Positions 33,831 through 42,763 are shown, counted from the stretch's first letter. The stretch is 64,000 bases of DNA from Ornithinimicrobium sp. (GCF_030537745.1 NZ_JAUNVI010000001.1:27345-91344), one strand, 5' to 3'. Numbers and translations are program-made. The notes: generated from the sequence alone by a model not told the origin.

Positions 33831-33861
33831 CGTCCCCGCCGAGCTGGGCTCGACGGGGACG
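33831..33861 (-). terminator. Terminator hairpin after the small FKBP gene
   Basis: CGTCCCCG-C-CGAGC pairs with GCTCG-A-CGGGGACG around a TGG loop, a 13-bp stem with one mismatch, 25 bases beyond the stop of the FKBP gene. Confidence 0.6.
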
Positions 33862-33863
33862 TC

Positions 33864-33884
33864 GTGGTGCGTGGTGCGTGGTGG
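33864..33884. repeat. Three tandem 7-bp units
   Basis: GTGGTGC, GTGGTGC and GTGGTGG follow each other directly, between the terminator hairpin and the FKBP stop codon. Confidence 0.5.
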
Positions 33885-33885
33885 G

Positions 33886-34284
33886 TCAGCGCACGTCGAC
33901 CAGGTCGACGACGAAGATCAGGGTCTCGCCACCCTTGATGGCGGCACCAGCGCCCCGGTCGCCATAGCCGAGGTGCGGCGGGATGACGATCTTGCGACGG
34001 CCTCCCACCTTCATGCCGAGCAGCCCCTGGTCCCAGCCCTGGATGACTTGCCCGACACCTACCGTGAAGGTCAGCGGCTGACCACGGTCCCAGGACGCGT
34101 CGAACTGCTCGCCACTCGACCAGGCGACGCCGACGTAGTGGGTCGACACCGTGGCGCCGGCGGTCGCCTCGGGGCCCGTGCCGACCTCGAGATCCTCCAT
34201 GACGAGCTCGCTGGGCGGCGTGTCGCCGGGGAACTCGATCTCGGGCTTGGCCTTGTTGACCTCACCGAACGGGGACTGGCTCAT
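33886..34284 (-). CDS. FKBP-type peptidyl-prolyl isomerase, cytoplasmic
   Basis: A 132-residue single-domain FKBP that catalyses Xaa-Pro isomerisation. Conserved elements are VSTHYVGVAW, GEQFDASWDRGQPLTFTVG, VIQGWDQGLLGMKVGGRRK and IPPHLGYGDRGAG. There is no signal peptide. An AAGGAGAG ribosome site precedes the ATG. The gene follows the FKBP lipoprotein on the same strand, so a cytoplasmic and a surface isomerase are encoded together. Confidence 0.93.
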   Translation of the reverse strand: MSQSPFGEVNKAKPEIEFPGDTPPSELVMEDLEVGTGPEATAGATVSTHYVGVAWSSGEQFDASWDRGQPLTFTVGVGQVIQGWDQGLLGMKVGGRRKIVIPPHLGYGDRGAGAAIKGGETLIFVVDLVDVR

Positions 34285-34371
34285 GACTCTCTCCTTGGTA
34301 TGGCGTGGTGCGCGGTGGCGTGCGGGTCTTCAATGACGTGGTGCGGGGCTCGAGTGATTCGCGCTACTGAG

Positions 34372-35397
34372 TCAGTAGGCGGCCAGGATGTCCACGACGA
34401 AGACGAGGTCCTCGCCGAGCAGCGGGTTGCCCTGCGGGGCGGCCGTCGAACCGGCGTCCTCAGCCGGCTTCTCGCCATACGCTTCAGCGGCAGGGATCAC
34501 CAGCAGCACTCGGGAGCCGACGGTCTGGCCGACCAGACCCTCGTCCCAGCCCGTGATGACCTGGCCCACACCGATGGGGAAGTCGGCCGGCTCGCCGCGC
34601 TGGTAGGAATCGTCGAAGATCGAGCCGTCCGACCACTTCACGCCGGTGTAGTGCGCGCGGATCGTCTGACCCGCCTTGACCTTCGGGCCCTCGCCCTTGA
34701 TCAGCGGCTGGACGATGAGCTTGGTCGGTGCCTTGGCGTCCTTGGGGATGGTGATCTTCGCGGCGGACTTGCCGTCGGCGACGACTGTCGGCAGCCCCTT
34801 CTTGGGGGCTACGGCCTCGCCGGTCGCCTCCGTCAGCGGCTTGGAGCTGGAGACCAGCTCGAGGTAGAAGACCAAGGTGTCCTGAGGCCCGACGCCCAGG
34901 TCAGCCCGGCCCGGCTCGCCGAAGGCGTCCTTGGCGGGCACCGCCAGGAGCAAGGTTTCCCCCGCCTTGCGGCCCGGCAGCTCCTCCAGGAAGGCCGGGA
35001 AGAGATTCTCGTTGCCCAGCTCCAGGGTCACCGTCTCGTCCGCGTCAAAGGTCGACAGGATCTGCTCGCCCGTGGTGCCGTTGACCGCAAGGTAGCGGGC
35101 GGCAACCTCCGCGCCGGGGGCGATCTCCTTGCCGTCGCCCTTCTTCACCGTCTCGGCGTGGGTCTTCGAGACCCGGAAAGGCAGTTGGCCCTCGGCGAAG
35201 GGTGCACCGTCCAGAGTGATCGCAGGCTTGCTGTCCGTGACCTTCAGACCAAGGGCCGCCGGGTCGGAATCGGGCACGGACGAGGTCACCGCAGCGTCGT
35301 CGCTCTGCGCGGCGGCGTCGCCGTCGCCTGAGCAGCCGGCGAGCAGGAGCAGTGGGGCGGCGGCCAGGGCGACCAGCCGAAGTCGGGGTGAGCGCAC
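34372..35397 (-). CDS. Lipoprotein with two FKBP domains
   Basis: A surface-anchored isomerase of 341 residues. The start at GTG 35397 (AAGGA seven bases upstream) gives a signal peptide LVALAAAPLLLLAGC with lipobox LAGC. The mature part has a degenerate FKBP-like domain (about residues 80-185) and a complete C-terminal FKBP domain with AHYTGVKWSDGSIFDDSYQRG, VITGWDEGLVGQTVG and IPAAEAYGEKP. It probably assists folding of secreted proteins outside the membrane. An upstream TTG at 35430 is less likely. Confidence 0.88.
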   Translation of the reverse strand: MRSPRLRLVALAAAPLLLLAGCSGDGDAAAQSDDAAVTSSVPDSDPAALGLKVTDSKPAITLDGAPFAEGQLPFRVSKTHAETVKKGDGKEIAPGAEVAARYLAVNGTTGEQILSTFDADETVTLELGNENLFPAFLEELPGRKAGETLLLAVPAKDAFGEPGRADLGVGPQDTLVFYLELVSSSKPLTEATGEAVAPKKGLPTVVADGKSAAKITIPKDAKAPTKLIVQPLIKGEGPKVKAGQTIRAHYTGVKWSDGSIFDDSYQRGEPADFPIGVGQVITGWDEGLVGQTVGSRVLLVIPAAEAYGEKPAEDAGSTAAPQGNPLLGEDLVFVVDILAAY

Positions 35398-35500
35398 GCG
35401 CGCAATCCTTACGTGGAGGGGAAGGGTCAAACCGATACAGCGTAACCAACCGAACCTGGGCGTTCGGTGGGAGGCGAGCGTGGTCGACGTCGAGGCAGCC

Positions 35501-36907
35501 TCAGACGCCCCGCACGAGGTGCGACGGGTCCGTCGTGCCGGTGGAGCGGATGTGCTCGATCAGGTCGTCGACGCGGGAGTCCACGCTGGCGAAGGGGTCC
35601 TTGCACACCACGGTGCGCTGGGCCACGTCATTGAGCTTGAGGTGCACCCAGTCGCAGGTGAAGTCCCGTCGGTGCTCCTGCGCCGCCCGGATGAAGTCGC
35701 CCCGCAGCTTGGCTCGGGTTGCTGGCGGTGTCACCATCGCGTGCCGGATCTGGGCTTCGTCGACGAGGATCTTGGCCGCCCCCGAGCGCTGCAGGATCGA
35801 CATCAACCCACGGGTGGGATGGACGTCGTGCCAGGCCAGGTCCAGCTGCTGCAACCGGTCATCGTGCGGCGCGAGGTCGTGCTTGGCAGCATACGAGTCG
35901 AGCAGTTTCTTCTTCATCACCCATTCGATCTCGGTGTCGACCAGGTGCAGCTGGTCGCCCTCGATCGCATCCAGGGTGCGCTCCCACAGCTCCAGCACGT
36001 AGGAGTAGGGCCAGACCTGCGCCAGGCCCGAGCCCTGCGCATAGGTCTTGGCCATGCCCAGGAGCTCGCGTTGCATCTCCAAGGCCGTGATGGTGCCGCC
36101 TGCCTTCAGCGGCAGCGGAGTCCGCCCGGTCCGGTCACGGCTGATCTCACGGATCGAGGGGATCGGCGTGGCCAGCTCGAAGTCGGGCATGATCCGGCCC
36201 GCCTCCAGCATCCGCAGCACCAGATCGGTCGTCCCGACGCGCATGAGGGTGGTCGACTGGCTCATCGTGGAGTCGCCGACGATGACGTGCAGGCGGCGAT
36301 AGCGCTCTGGGTCCGCGTGCGGCTCGTCGCGGGTATTGATGATCGGTCGGGAGCGGGTGGTGGAGGAGGACAGGTCCTCCCACATGTGGTCGGCACGCTG
36401 GGAGACGAGGTAGGTGGCCCGTTCCCCCACCACGTGCAGCCGGCCGGCTCCGGAGATCAGTTGGCGCGTCACCAGCAAGGGCACGAGCGTGTCGGTCACT
36501 CGGTCGAGGCGACCGTCGCGGCGGATCAGGTAGTTCTCGTGCGATCCGTAGGAGTTGCCGCGGGAATCGACATTGTTCTTCAGGACGTAGACGGTCGCGT
36601 CCATGCCCTCCTCGGCGAGCCGCGTCTCCGCGTCGTCGGCGAGGTCCTGGACGATCAACTCACCTGCCTTGTCCTGAGCCAGGAGGTCCAGCAGGTCCGT
36701 GCACTCGGCGGTGGCGTACTCCGGGTGTGAGCCGACATCGAGGTAGAGCCGAGAGCCGTTGCCGAGAAAGACGTTGCTCGACCGCCCCCAGGCGACAACC
36801 TTGCGGAAGAGATAGCGCGCGACCTCCTCCGGAGAGAGTCGAGACGTGCCTCGGAAGGTCGCGTTGACCCCGAACTCGGTCTCGATCCCCATGACCCGAC
36901 GGTCCAC
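35501..36907 (-). CDS. pafA: Pup-protein ligase PafA
   Basis: It joins the C-terminal glutamate of Pup to substrate lysines using ATP. The 468-residue enzyme has the glutamine-synthetase-like fold: MGIETEFGV at the start, NGSRLYLDVGSHPEYATAEC for the active-site Asp and metal acids, and LKNNVDSRGNSYGSHENYL. The loop specific to Dop is absent. The GTG start is only three bases after the pup stop, with no prcB or prcA between, unlike in Mycobacterium and Streptomyces. Confidence 0.96.
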   Translation of the reverse strand: MDRRVMGIETEFGVNATFRGTSRLSPEEVARYLFRKVVAWGRSSNVFLGNGSRLYLDVGSHPEYATAECTDLLDLLAQDKAGELIVQDLADDAETRLAEEGMDATVYVLKNNVDSRGNSYGSHENYLIRRDGRLDRVTDTLVPLLVTRQLISGAGRLHVVGERATYLVSQRADHMWEDLSSSTTRSRPIINTRDEPHADPERYRRLHVIVGDSTMSQSTTLMRVGTTDLVLRMLEAGRIMPDFELATPIPSIREISRDRTGRTPLPLKAGGTITALEMQRELLGMAKTYAQGSGLAQVWPYSYVLELWERTLDAIEGDQLHLVDTEIEWVMKKKLLDSYAAKHDLAPHDDRLQQLDLAWHDVHPTRGLMSILQRSGAAKILVDEAQIRHAMVTPPATRAKLRGDFIRAAQEHRRDFTCDWVHLKLNDVAQRTVVCKDPFASVDSRVDDLIEHIRSTGTTDPSHLVRGV

Positions 36908-36910
36908 GGA

Positions 36911-37111
36911 CTACTGTCCGCCCTTCTGCACGAAGCCGTGCACGAAGTCGGTCGCATTGCGCTCCAGGACTCCGTCGATCTCGTCCAGGAGCGAGTCGAG
37001 GGCGGCGTCGCGCTGGGTGTCCTGGACAGCCGGTGCGGGTGGCGGTGGCGTCGGCGCCTCGGGCTCGGGGCCGTCATCGCGGCGCCGCTGGACGTGCTGC
37101 TGTTCTGCCAT
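36911..37111 (-). CDS. pup: Prokaryotic ubiquitin-like protein Pup
   Basis: A 66-residue, intrinsically disordered protein tag. The charged N-terminal half contains a Pro-rich stretch, the coiled-coil segment is LDSLLDEIDGVLERNATDFV, and the C-terminus ends GGQ. The terminal Gln must be deamidated to Glu by Dop before ligation. An AGAGGA ribosome site precedes the ATG, which is 12 bases after the dop stop. Confidence 0.96.
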   Translation of the reverse strand: MAEQQHVQRRRDDGPEPEAPTPPPPAPAVQDTQRDAALDSLLDEIDGVLERNATDFVHGFVQKGGQ

Positions 37112-37123
37112 GGATCGATCCTC

Positions 37124-38665
37124 TCAGACGTCGTCGCTGGCTAGCTCAGTCAGCAGCGAGGCGGTGCGGGTATGCCGTGCCAGCAGCGCGGCGGTCTGGG
37201 CCCGCGTGGCGTCGGTTGGCTCGGGCAGTTGCACCCGGCGCAGCCGGTTGCGCTCGTCGAGGACGACGACCGAGTCCCAGGAGGCCGCGCGGACATCGTC
37301 GCCGAAGCGGCGCACGACCTCACCTCGGAACCAGGCGCGGGTGTCCTCCGGCGGGTCGGTCATGGCGCTGGCGATGGCTTCGTCAGGGACCAGACGCTCG
37401 AGCTGGCCCGCGGCACGCAACTTCTGCGCCAGCCCCCGTGCGGGGTCCAGGTCATGCCACTGGATGTCCATCGCGGCCACCCGCGCGTCGTCCCAGCCGA
37501 CGCCCGCGCGGTCGCGGAAGCGTTGCAGCAGGGAGAGCTTGGCGACCCACTCCACCTGTGCCGCACACGAGCGGGGGTCAGCGCGTAAGCCGTCCAGGAC
37601 GCTGCGCCAGCGCACGAGGACATCGGCCGTCTCCGTGTCGGGGGGCCACAGCTCGTGCCCGGACGCGCGCGCCTGCTCGGCCGCCTCGAGGTGCAGCTCG
37701 AGCAGGTCGATCCCCGTCAGGGACCGTCCGTCGACCAGCGGCACCGTGGCCTTCAGGGTCGGGTCGTGGGAGATCGTCTGTGCGGCCGCGACGGGGCGCG
37801 CCAGCCGTAGCCCCTCGAGCAGTTCGGGATGGGTCTGGATCACCCGCAGCGCCGCGGAGAGAGACCCGACTGCCAGGTAGGTCGTGACGTCGGCCATGGT
37901 CGCGTCCCCGACGATGACGTGCAGCCGGCGGTGCAGGTGCGGCGTCGCGTGCGGCTCGTCGCGGGTGTTGACGATCGGGCGACGCAGGGTCGTCTCGAGC
38001 CCGACCTCTGCCTCGAGATAGTCCGCCCGCTGGCTCAGCTGGAAGCCCGGTCGCTCGCTGGCCTGCCCGATCCCGACCCGTCCCGCGCCGGCGATGACGG
38101 GTCGGGCCACGAGGAAGGGGATCAGCAGGGCGGCCAACCGGTCGAAAGGCACTGTCCGGGGCACCAGGTAGTTTTCGTGCGTGCCGTAGGACGCGCCCTT
38201 GCCGTCGACGTTGTTCTTGTAAAGGCTCACCGACAGCCCGTCCTGAGCCAGCGTCCGCGTCGCCAATTGGCCGACGAGCTCGCCAGCGCGGTCATAGCGC
38301 ACCGCCTCCAGCGGTGAGGTGACTTCGGGTGAGGAGTACTCAGGGTGGGCGTGGTCGACGTAGAAACGTGCCCCGTTGGAGAGCACCGAGTTGGCGATCG
38401 TCGGATCCTCGACGTCGGTGAGCTGGGAGATGTCGGCCAGTGCCCGCGCGACGTCATACCCACGCGCGTCCCGCAGCGGCGTCTCGTCGGCGTAGTCCCA
38501 GCCGGCGCCCCGCTGGAGCGCCGCTCCTGCGCCCGCGCCCGCGGCATACGCCCGGACCACCTGGCCGGAAAGCACCATCGGGCTCATCGGCTGACCGTGG
38601 GCATCCACCTGGGTGCTCGTGATGCCCAGCTCAGTCTCGATGCCCATGATCCGACGCACGCTCAT
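37124..38665 (-). CDS. dop: Pup deamidase/depupylase Dop
   Basis: It deamidates the Gln at the end of Pup and removes Pup from proteins. The 513-residue product shares MGIETELGI, SNGARFYVDHAHPEYSSPEV and LYKNNVDGKGASYGTHENYL with PafA but also has the Dop-specific loop between strands, about residues 40-80, rich in Ala/Gly and ending RDARGYDVARAL. The ATG overlaps the upstream TetR stop (ATGA), yet a -10-like TAGGGT lies six bases before it, so dop may have its own leaderless transcript. Confidence 0.96.
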   Translation of the reverse strand: MSVRRIMGIETELGITSTQVDAHGQPMSPMVLSGQVVRAYAAGAGAGAALQRGAGWDYADETPLRDARGYDVARALADISQLTDVEDPTIANSVLSNGARFYVDHAHPEYSSPEVTSPLEAVRYDRAGELVGQLATRTLAQDGLSVSLYKNNVDGKGASYGTHENYLVPRTVPFDRLAALLIPFLVARPVIAGAGRVGIGQASERPGFQLSQRADYLEAEVGLETTLRRPIVNTRDEPHATPHLHRRLHVIVGDATMADVTTYLAVGSLSAALRVIQTHPELLEGLRLARPVAAAQTISHDPTLKATVPLVDGRSLTGIDLLELHLEAAEQARASGHELWPPDTETADVLVRWRSVLDGLRADPRSCAAQVEWVAKLSLLQRFRDRAGVGWDDARVAAMDIQWHDLDPARGLAQKLRAAGQLERLVPDEAIASAMTDPPEDTRAWFRGEVVRRFGDDVRAASWDSVVVLDERNRLRRVQLPEPTDATRAQTAALLARHTRTASLLTELASDDV

Positions 38666-39279
38666 GACCCCACCCTACGAGCCTCCCCCGTGCCCTCACC
38701 TCTGCCGTCACCCTGTGGCAACGGGTGCTGCGGCGTCTGCCCCGTGAGCCGGTCGAGCACCCGTTGGACGAGCTCGCCATACTCCCTGACCACTGCCTCC
38801 TGCGAGGCCCGATCGGCTCCCAACAACCGGAACGATCGCACCCCCGCGGCCAGCCCCAGCATCAGGCAGGCGAGCTGGTCGGTATGGCGGGCATCCTCGC
38901 CCTCGTGGGGAAACCGGCCAAGGAAGCGCTCCCGGAACTCTGCCAGCGCGACCTCTTGGTCCGGTGCGTCGGCGCGCAGGTACATCGCGCGCAGCCATGG
39001 CTCGGCTGCGTCCTGGTCACGCCGCTCCAGCATTCGTCTGACCAGGAGCTCGCCCAGCCCCTCGATCGGGGTGTCTGCCAGCAGCGGCGCGGGCTCGGCG
39101 GGGGTGGCCAAGCCATAGAGCTGCTCCTTGGACCCCGCGATCTTCATCACCATCGCCGGGGACACTCCGGCCTGGGCGGCGACTTCCCGGATCGTCACCG
39201 CGGCATACCCGCACTCCCCGAAAAGTCGTCGGGCGACCTGCAGCACGCGGTCGTGGGAACCGGCCGCCTGTCCCGTCAC
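38662..39279 (-). CDS. TetR family transcriptional regulator
   Basis: A 205-residue regulator. The N-terminal helix-turn-helix is RLFGECGYAAVTIREVAAQAGVS followed by PAMVMKIAGSKEQLY; the ligand-binding part ends in a charged, Gly-rich tail. The GTG start overlaps the MFS stop (GTGA), making it the likely local regulator of that exporter. Its own stop overlaps the dop start, an unusual link to the pupylation genes. Confidence 0.9.
   Translation of the reverse strand: MTGQAAGSHDRVLQVARRLFGECGYAAVTIREVAAQAGVSPAMVMKIAGSKEQLYGLATPAEPAPLLADTPIEGLGELLVRRMLERRDQDAAEPWLRAMYLRADAPDQEVALAEFRERFLGRFPHEGEDARHTDQLACLMLGLAAGVRSFRLLGADRASQEAVVREYGELVQRVLDRLTGQTPQHPLPQGDGRGEGTGEARRVGS
38672..38677 (-). promoter_or_regulatory. 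-10 hexamer, leaderless start at 38665
   Basis: TAGGGT on the minus strand, inside the 3' end of the TetR gene, ends 6 nt before the dop ATG. Confidence 0.5.
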
Positions 39280-41327
39280 CGCTGCGTCTCCGCGCCAACT
39301 CCGCTGGCGACGCGCTCGACCCGGCGGGGGGGTCCGGTGACGATGTCGATATCGAGCGAGGTCGAGGCAGTGAGCACGGTCAGCGCCCGCGAGCGAGTGC
39401 GACCGGTGGGATGGTCCACCACCGTCAGGACATAGCGACCGGCCGGCGGCAGGCCGATCTCGTAGGCACCGAACGGGTCGGCGGTCGCGGTCGCGACATA
39501 CTCCCCGGAATGCCTGATGAGGGAGAGCATCACCGAGCCCAGCGGCTCGCCGTCGTCGGTGATGTGGCCGGTCAGGAGCAGTCGACGGTGCATCGTGATC
39601 GGCTCGGTCTCCCCCGCCTCGAGGGTGCACAGGCTGGACTGCGGCGCCCACCCCTCGGCGGAGACCACGAGCAGATAACGCCCCGCCTCCGGCAGCGCCA
39701 GCGCGAACCGGCCGTCATTGTCCGTGCGGCCCCAGTCGACGTGGCGGCCGTCGGGGTGCAGCACCGTGGCGACCGCCTGCTTGAGCCGCCTTCCCTCCGG
39801 GCCCGTGACGCGGCCACGGACGAGGACCTCGGGCAACTCGCCGTGAGCCTTGACGTGCGTCCGTTCCCCTGTCGGCGCAGGGGTGCCGCTGGAGCCGGCA
39901 GGTTGCATGCCGACGCCCTGGCGGACAGGACGACGGATGAAGCTCGCGATCAGCGCGCCACCGAGTGCAGCTCCGGCCCCAGCCCAGAAGACGAGCTGGT
40001 AGGCGGCGAGCGTCGGGGCGAGCACGCCGGTCGCGGTCGCGGTCATGGTGGCAGCGAAGACGGCCGCGACCATGGCGGAGGCCGACGAAGTGCCGATCGA
40101 GCGGAGCAGCGTGTTGAGCCCGTTGGCTGACGCGGTCTCGGTAATGGGGACGGCCCTCATGATCAGGGTCGGCATGGCGGCGAAGGCGAGGGCAGTGCCC
40201 AAGGACGCGATGCCCGAGGTGACCATCACCTCGACCACCGAGCCGTGCAACAGGGAACGCCCGACGAAGCCGACCGCCATGACGAGCGCGCCACCGATGA
40301 GCGCCGCTCGGGGTCCCCAGCGGCTGATCAGCGCCGCGGACACCGGAGACATCGCCACCATGAGCACGCCGCTGGGCAGCATCACCAGGCCGGTCGCGGT
40401 CACCGAGAGACCGAAGCCATAGCCAGTGTCGGTGGGCATCTGCACCTGCTGGGCGGCGGTGAGGAAGTTGGCGAACATCGCAAAACCGACCAGGACCGAA
40501 GCCGCATTGGTGAGCAGGACCGTGCGGCGCATCGAGGTGCGGATGTCCACGAGCGGCTGCCCCGTGCGCAACTCCCACGGCACCCAGGCCGCAAGCACCA
40601 GGGCCGCGAAGACCAGCAGGCTCAGGGTCTTGGGAGAGCCCCAGCCCCACGTCCCCGCCTTGCTCACCGCCAGCAGGAAGGAAGTGAGCGCGATCGAGAG
40701 CATCACGGCGCCGAGATAGTCGAACCGGCCGCGCGTCTTGACGGTCGACTCCGGCACGACGACGTGGACGGCGATCAGCATCACGACTGCAAAGCTGCCG
40801 CTGACGTAGAAGAGCGCGTGCCAGTCGAGCCGGTCGTAGATCACTCCGGCCAACGGCATGCCGACCGCTCCCCCGATGCCCAGCGTCGCCGACATCAATG
40901 CCACTCCAGAGCCCACCTTGTCCGCCGGCAGGTGGTCGCGCATGATGCTGATCCCCACGGGCACCAGGCAGGCCCCGAAGCCCGCCAGCCCGCGACCTAA
41001 GACGACGATGGCCAGGCTGGTCGACAGGGCGGCGACGACCGAACCGACGATCACCGCCCACATGCAGACGATGAGCATCAGCCGCTTGCCGAACATGTCC
41101 GCGAGCCGGCTGACGATGGGAGTGCCGACGGCCGCGGTCAATAGCGTGATCGTCACCAGCCACGAGGCGTTGTCGCTCGTGGTGTTCAGGATCTCCGGGA
41201 AGTCTGGGAGCAGGGGCAGGACCAGGGTTTGCTGGAGCGAGACGAGAGTGCCGCAGAGGGCGAGGACGAGGATGATGAGGGTGGTCGACGGCGTCCGCCG
41301 TTCCGCGGCAGACTCGGGTGAACGCAT
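39276..41327 (-). CDS. DHA2-type MFS exporter fused to regulatory-like Ig domains
   Basis: A 683-residue protein. Residues about 15-475 are a 14-helix drug:H+ antiporter-2 exporter, with RLADMFGKR after helix two and LGRGLAGFGACLVPVGISI. After a Pro/Thr-rich linker, residues about 500-680 form two carboxypeptidase-regulatory-like beta domains (VRGRVTGPEGRRLKQAVA and LTGHITDDGEPLGSVMLSL, each with a later GRY(L/V)L motif). The tail probably lies outside or at the wall, but its side is not proven. The ATG at 41327 follows a -10-like hexamer. Confidence 0.88.
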   Translation of the reverse strand: MRSPESAAERRTPSTTLIILVLALCGTLVSLQQTLVLPLLPDFPEILNTTSDNASWLVTITLLTAAVGTPIVSRLADMFGKRLMLIVCMWAVIVGSVVAALSTSLAIVVLGRGLAGFGACLVPVGISIMRDHLPADKVGSGVALMSATLGIGGAVGMPLAGVIYDRLDWHALFYVSGSFAVVMLIAVHVVVPESTVKTRGRFDYLGAVMLSIALTSFLLAVSKAGTWGWGSPKTLSLLVFAALVLAAWVPWELRTGQPLVDIRTSMRRTVLLTNAASVLVGFAMFANFLTAAQQVQMPTDTGYGFGLSVTATGLVMLPSGVLMVAMSPVSAALISRWGPRAALIGGALVMAVGFVGRSLLHGSVVEVMVTSGIASLGTALAFAAMPTLIMRAVPITETASANGLNTLLRSIGTSSASAMVAAVFAATMTATATGVLAPTLAAYQLVFWAGAGAALGGALIASFIRRPVRQGVGMQPAGSSGTPAPTGERTHVKAHGELPEVLVRGRVTGPEGRRLKQAVATVLHPDGRHVDWGRTDNDGRFALALPEAGRYLLVVSAEGWAPQSSLCTLEAGETEPITMHRRLLLTGHITDDGEPLGSVMLSLIRHSGEYVATATADPFGAYEIGLPPAGRYVLTVVDHPTGRTRSRALTVLTASTSLDIDIVTGPPRRVERVASGVGAETQR

Positions 41328-41334
41328 GTTCACC

Positions 41335-41340
41335 AGTCTA
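41335..41340 (-). promoter_or_regulatory. -10 hexamer, leaderless start at 41327
   Basis: TAGACT on the minus strand ends 7 nt before the MFS ATG. Confidence 0.5.
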
Positions 41341-41364
41341 AGGCCCTCATGGCAGGATGCTGAC

Positions 41365-41727
41365 GTGAACAAGCATGCCTACTATCTCGACCTGTTCGTC
41401 GTCCTCGTCTTCGCGGCCGCCGGACGGGCTTCGCACAGTTTGTCGGACAGCGTCCTCGGGGTGCTCGAGACCGCTTGGCCCTTCCTGATCGGCGTGCTTG
41501 TCGGATGGGTTGCGGTGCTGCGTCAGGACCGGCACGTGTGGTGGCTGGACGGGGTCCTGATCGCGATGTCGACCATCGTGGTCGGGATGCTTCTGCGCCT
41601 GGCCACGGGGGAAGGCACGGCACTGGCCTTCGTGCTGGTCGCCAGCGGCGTCCTGGTGGCGGGTCTGGTCGGCTGGCGTGCCGTCGCCGCCGCCTTCGCC
41701 GCACGCCAGCACAAGTCACTCACCTGA
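41365..41727 (+). CDS. DUF3054 membrane protein
   Basis: A 120-residue protein with four membrane helices and the DUF3054 features: YYLDLFVVLVFAAAGRASH at the start, WPFLIGVLVGW in helix two and MLLRLATGEGTALAFV near the end. Its function is unknown. The start is a GTG at 41365, divergent from the MFS gene. The last five codons lie inside repeat copy 1, so the C-terminus may have been altered by that element. Confidence 0.85.
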   Translation: MNKHAYYLDLFVVLVFAAAGRASHSLSDSVLGVLETAWPFLIGVLVGWVAVLRQDRHVWWLDGVLIAMSTIVVGMLLRLATGEGTALAFVLVASGVLVAGLVGWRAVAAAFAARQHKSLT

Positions 41728-41740
41728 GTGCCCCGTGCAC
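41710..41740. repeat. 31-bp palindromic repeat, copy 1
   Basis: It begins CACAAGT, has the inverted core CACTCACCTGAGTG and ends CGTGCAC. It overlaps the DUF3054 stop codon. Copy 2 begins 51 bases later. Confidence 0.8.
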
Positions 41741-41760
41741 GTCATACCCCTCCTGGCTGG

Positions 41761-41791
41761 CACAAGTCACTCACCTGAGTGACCCGTGCAC
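41761..41791. repeat. 31-bp palindromic repeat, copy 2
   Basis: Identical to copy 1 except one base (GACCC for GCCCC). Its final CGTGCAC contains the GTG start of the AbiEi/DUF559 gene. Confidence 0.8.
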
Positions 41792-42763
41792 CTCCCTGTG
41801 GACAACTTCGGCGCCGTCCTGCACGAATCAAGCAGCCTTCCTCAGGTGGGGATCAGGGTCGACGAGCCGTTCGGCTACCGCCAGGGCATCGAAGCCGGCA
41901 TCTCGCGCAGCCAACTGGGCTCCGCGTCATACCGGCGGCTCGTGCGTGGCGTCTACATCGCTGCCGACGCCCCCAAGGACGCGGTCGTGGACGGGAGGAC
42001 CGCGCTCCTGCTGGCTGGACCGAGGGCGTTCTTGTCGCACTTCCAGGCTGCTCGGCTCTATGGGGCGATCGTCCCCGACGTCGACGTCCTGCACGCGAGC
42101 GTGACCGGCAACGTCCACCGGTCCCGCCGCGCGGAGGTGGTCGTGCATCTCTCGTCCCAGACACCCACCACGTTCCGCGGCCTTCCGGTCACCACGCCTG
42201 AGGACACCTTCGTCGACCTGGCGAGCCACCTGACGCTCGTCGACCTGGTGGTCCTCGGCGACTCACTCGTCAGGAAGAAGCGGACCACTCCCGGGCGGCT
42301 GGTCGAGGCCAGTCTGCGGGCGCCCGGGAGCGCGCGGCGGCGCGCGGGAAGGGCAGCAGCGTTGGTGCGCGCTGGTGTGGATTCGGCGATGGAAACCCGT
42401 TCACGGATGCTCGTGGTGCTGGCGGGACTGCCCGAGCCGGAGGTGAACGTGTGCTTCTACGACCAATTCGGGCAGGTGAGACGGCGGCTGGACCTCGCCT
42501 ACCGCAAGCACCGCCTGGCGATCGAGTACGACGGCCGTCAGCATGCGGAGTCACAGGCTCAGTGGGAGTCGGACGTCACCCGCCGAGAGGAGTTCGACGA
42601 GGCGGACTGGCGCATCCTGACGCTGCTCGCTAAGGACATCTTCAAGGTTCCCGGCCAGACCCTCGACCGGATCACCGCTGCCCTGCGGAGGGCGGGCGTG
42701 CGTGTCCCTGCGCGCACCGAGGAGTGGCGTCGTCACTTTCCCGGATACAGCCCACTCTCCTGA
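41786..42763 (+). CDS. AbiEi-antitoxin-like protein with DUF559 nuclease domain
   Basis: A 325-residue protein. The N-terminal part (about 30-130: QGIEAGISRSQLG, RLVRGVYIAADAP and HFQAARLYG) resembles the AbiEi_4 antitoxin type of winged-helix proteins. The C-terminal part (about 225-310: RRLDLAYRKHRLAIEYDGRQH) matches DUF559, a Vsr-like endonuclease fold with the acidic metal residues kept. No toxin partner gene is adjacent. The gene is bracketed by two repeat copies at each end, which supply its start and stop codons. Its role is unknown. Confidence 0.82.
   Translation: MHLPVDNFGAVLHESSSLPQVGIRVDEPFGYRQGIEAGISRSQLGSASYRRLVRGVYIAADAPKDAVVDGRTALLLAGPRAFLSHFQAARLYGAIVPDVDVLHASVTGNVHRSRRAEVVVHLSSQTPTTFRGLPVTTPEDTFVDLASHLTLVDLVVLGDSLVRKKRTTPGRLVEASLRAPGSARRRAGRAAALVRAGVDSAMETRSRMLVVLAGLPEPEVNVCFYDQFGQVRRRLDLAYRKHRLAIEYDGRQHAESQAQWESDVTRREEFDEADWRILTLLAKDIFKVPGQTLDRITAALRRAGVRVPARTEEWRRHFPGYSPLS

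Noticed and set aside
33864..33884. GTGGTGC tandem as a regulatory site
   Set aside because: It lies between a terminator hairpin and a stop codon, is only 21 bases long, and has no symmetry or promoter nearby.
41786..42763. A classic two-gene AbiE toxin-antitoxin system
   Set aside because: No AbiEii-type nucleotidyltransferase toxin gene lies next to it; the nuclease-like DUF559 domain is in the same protein instead.
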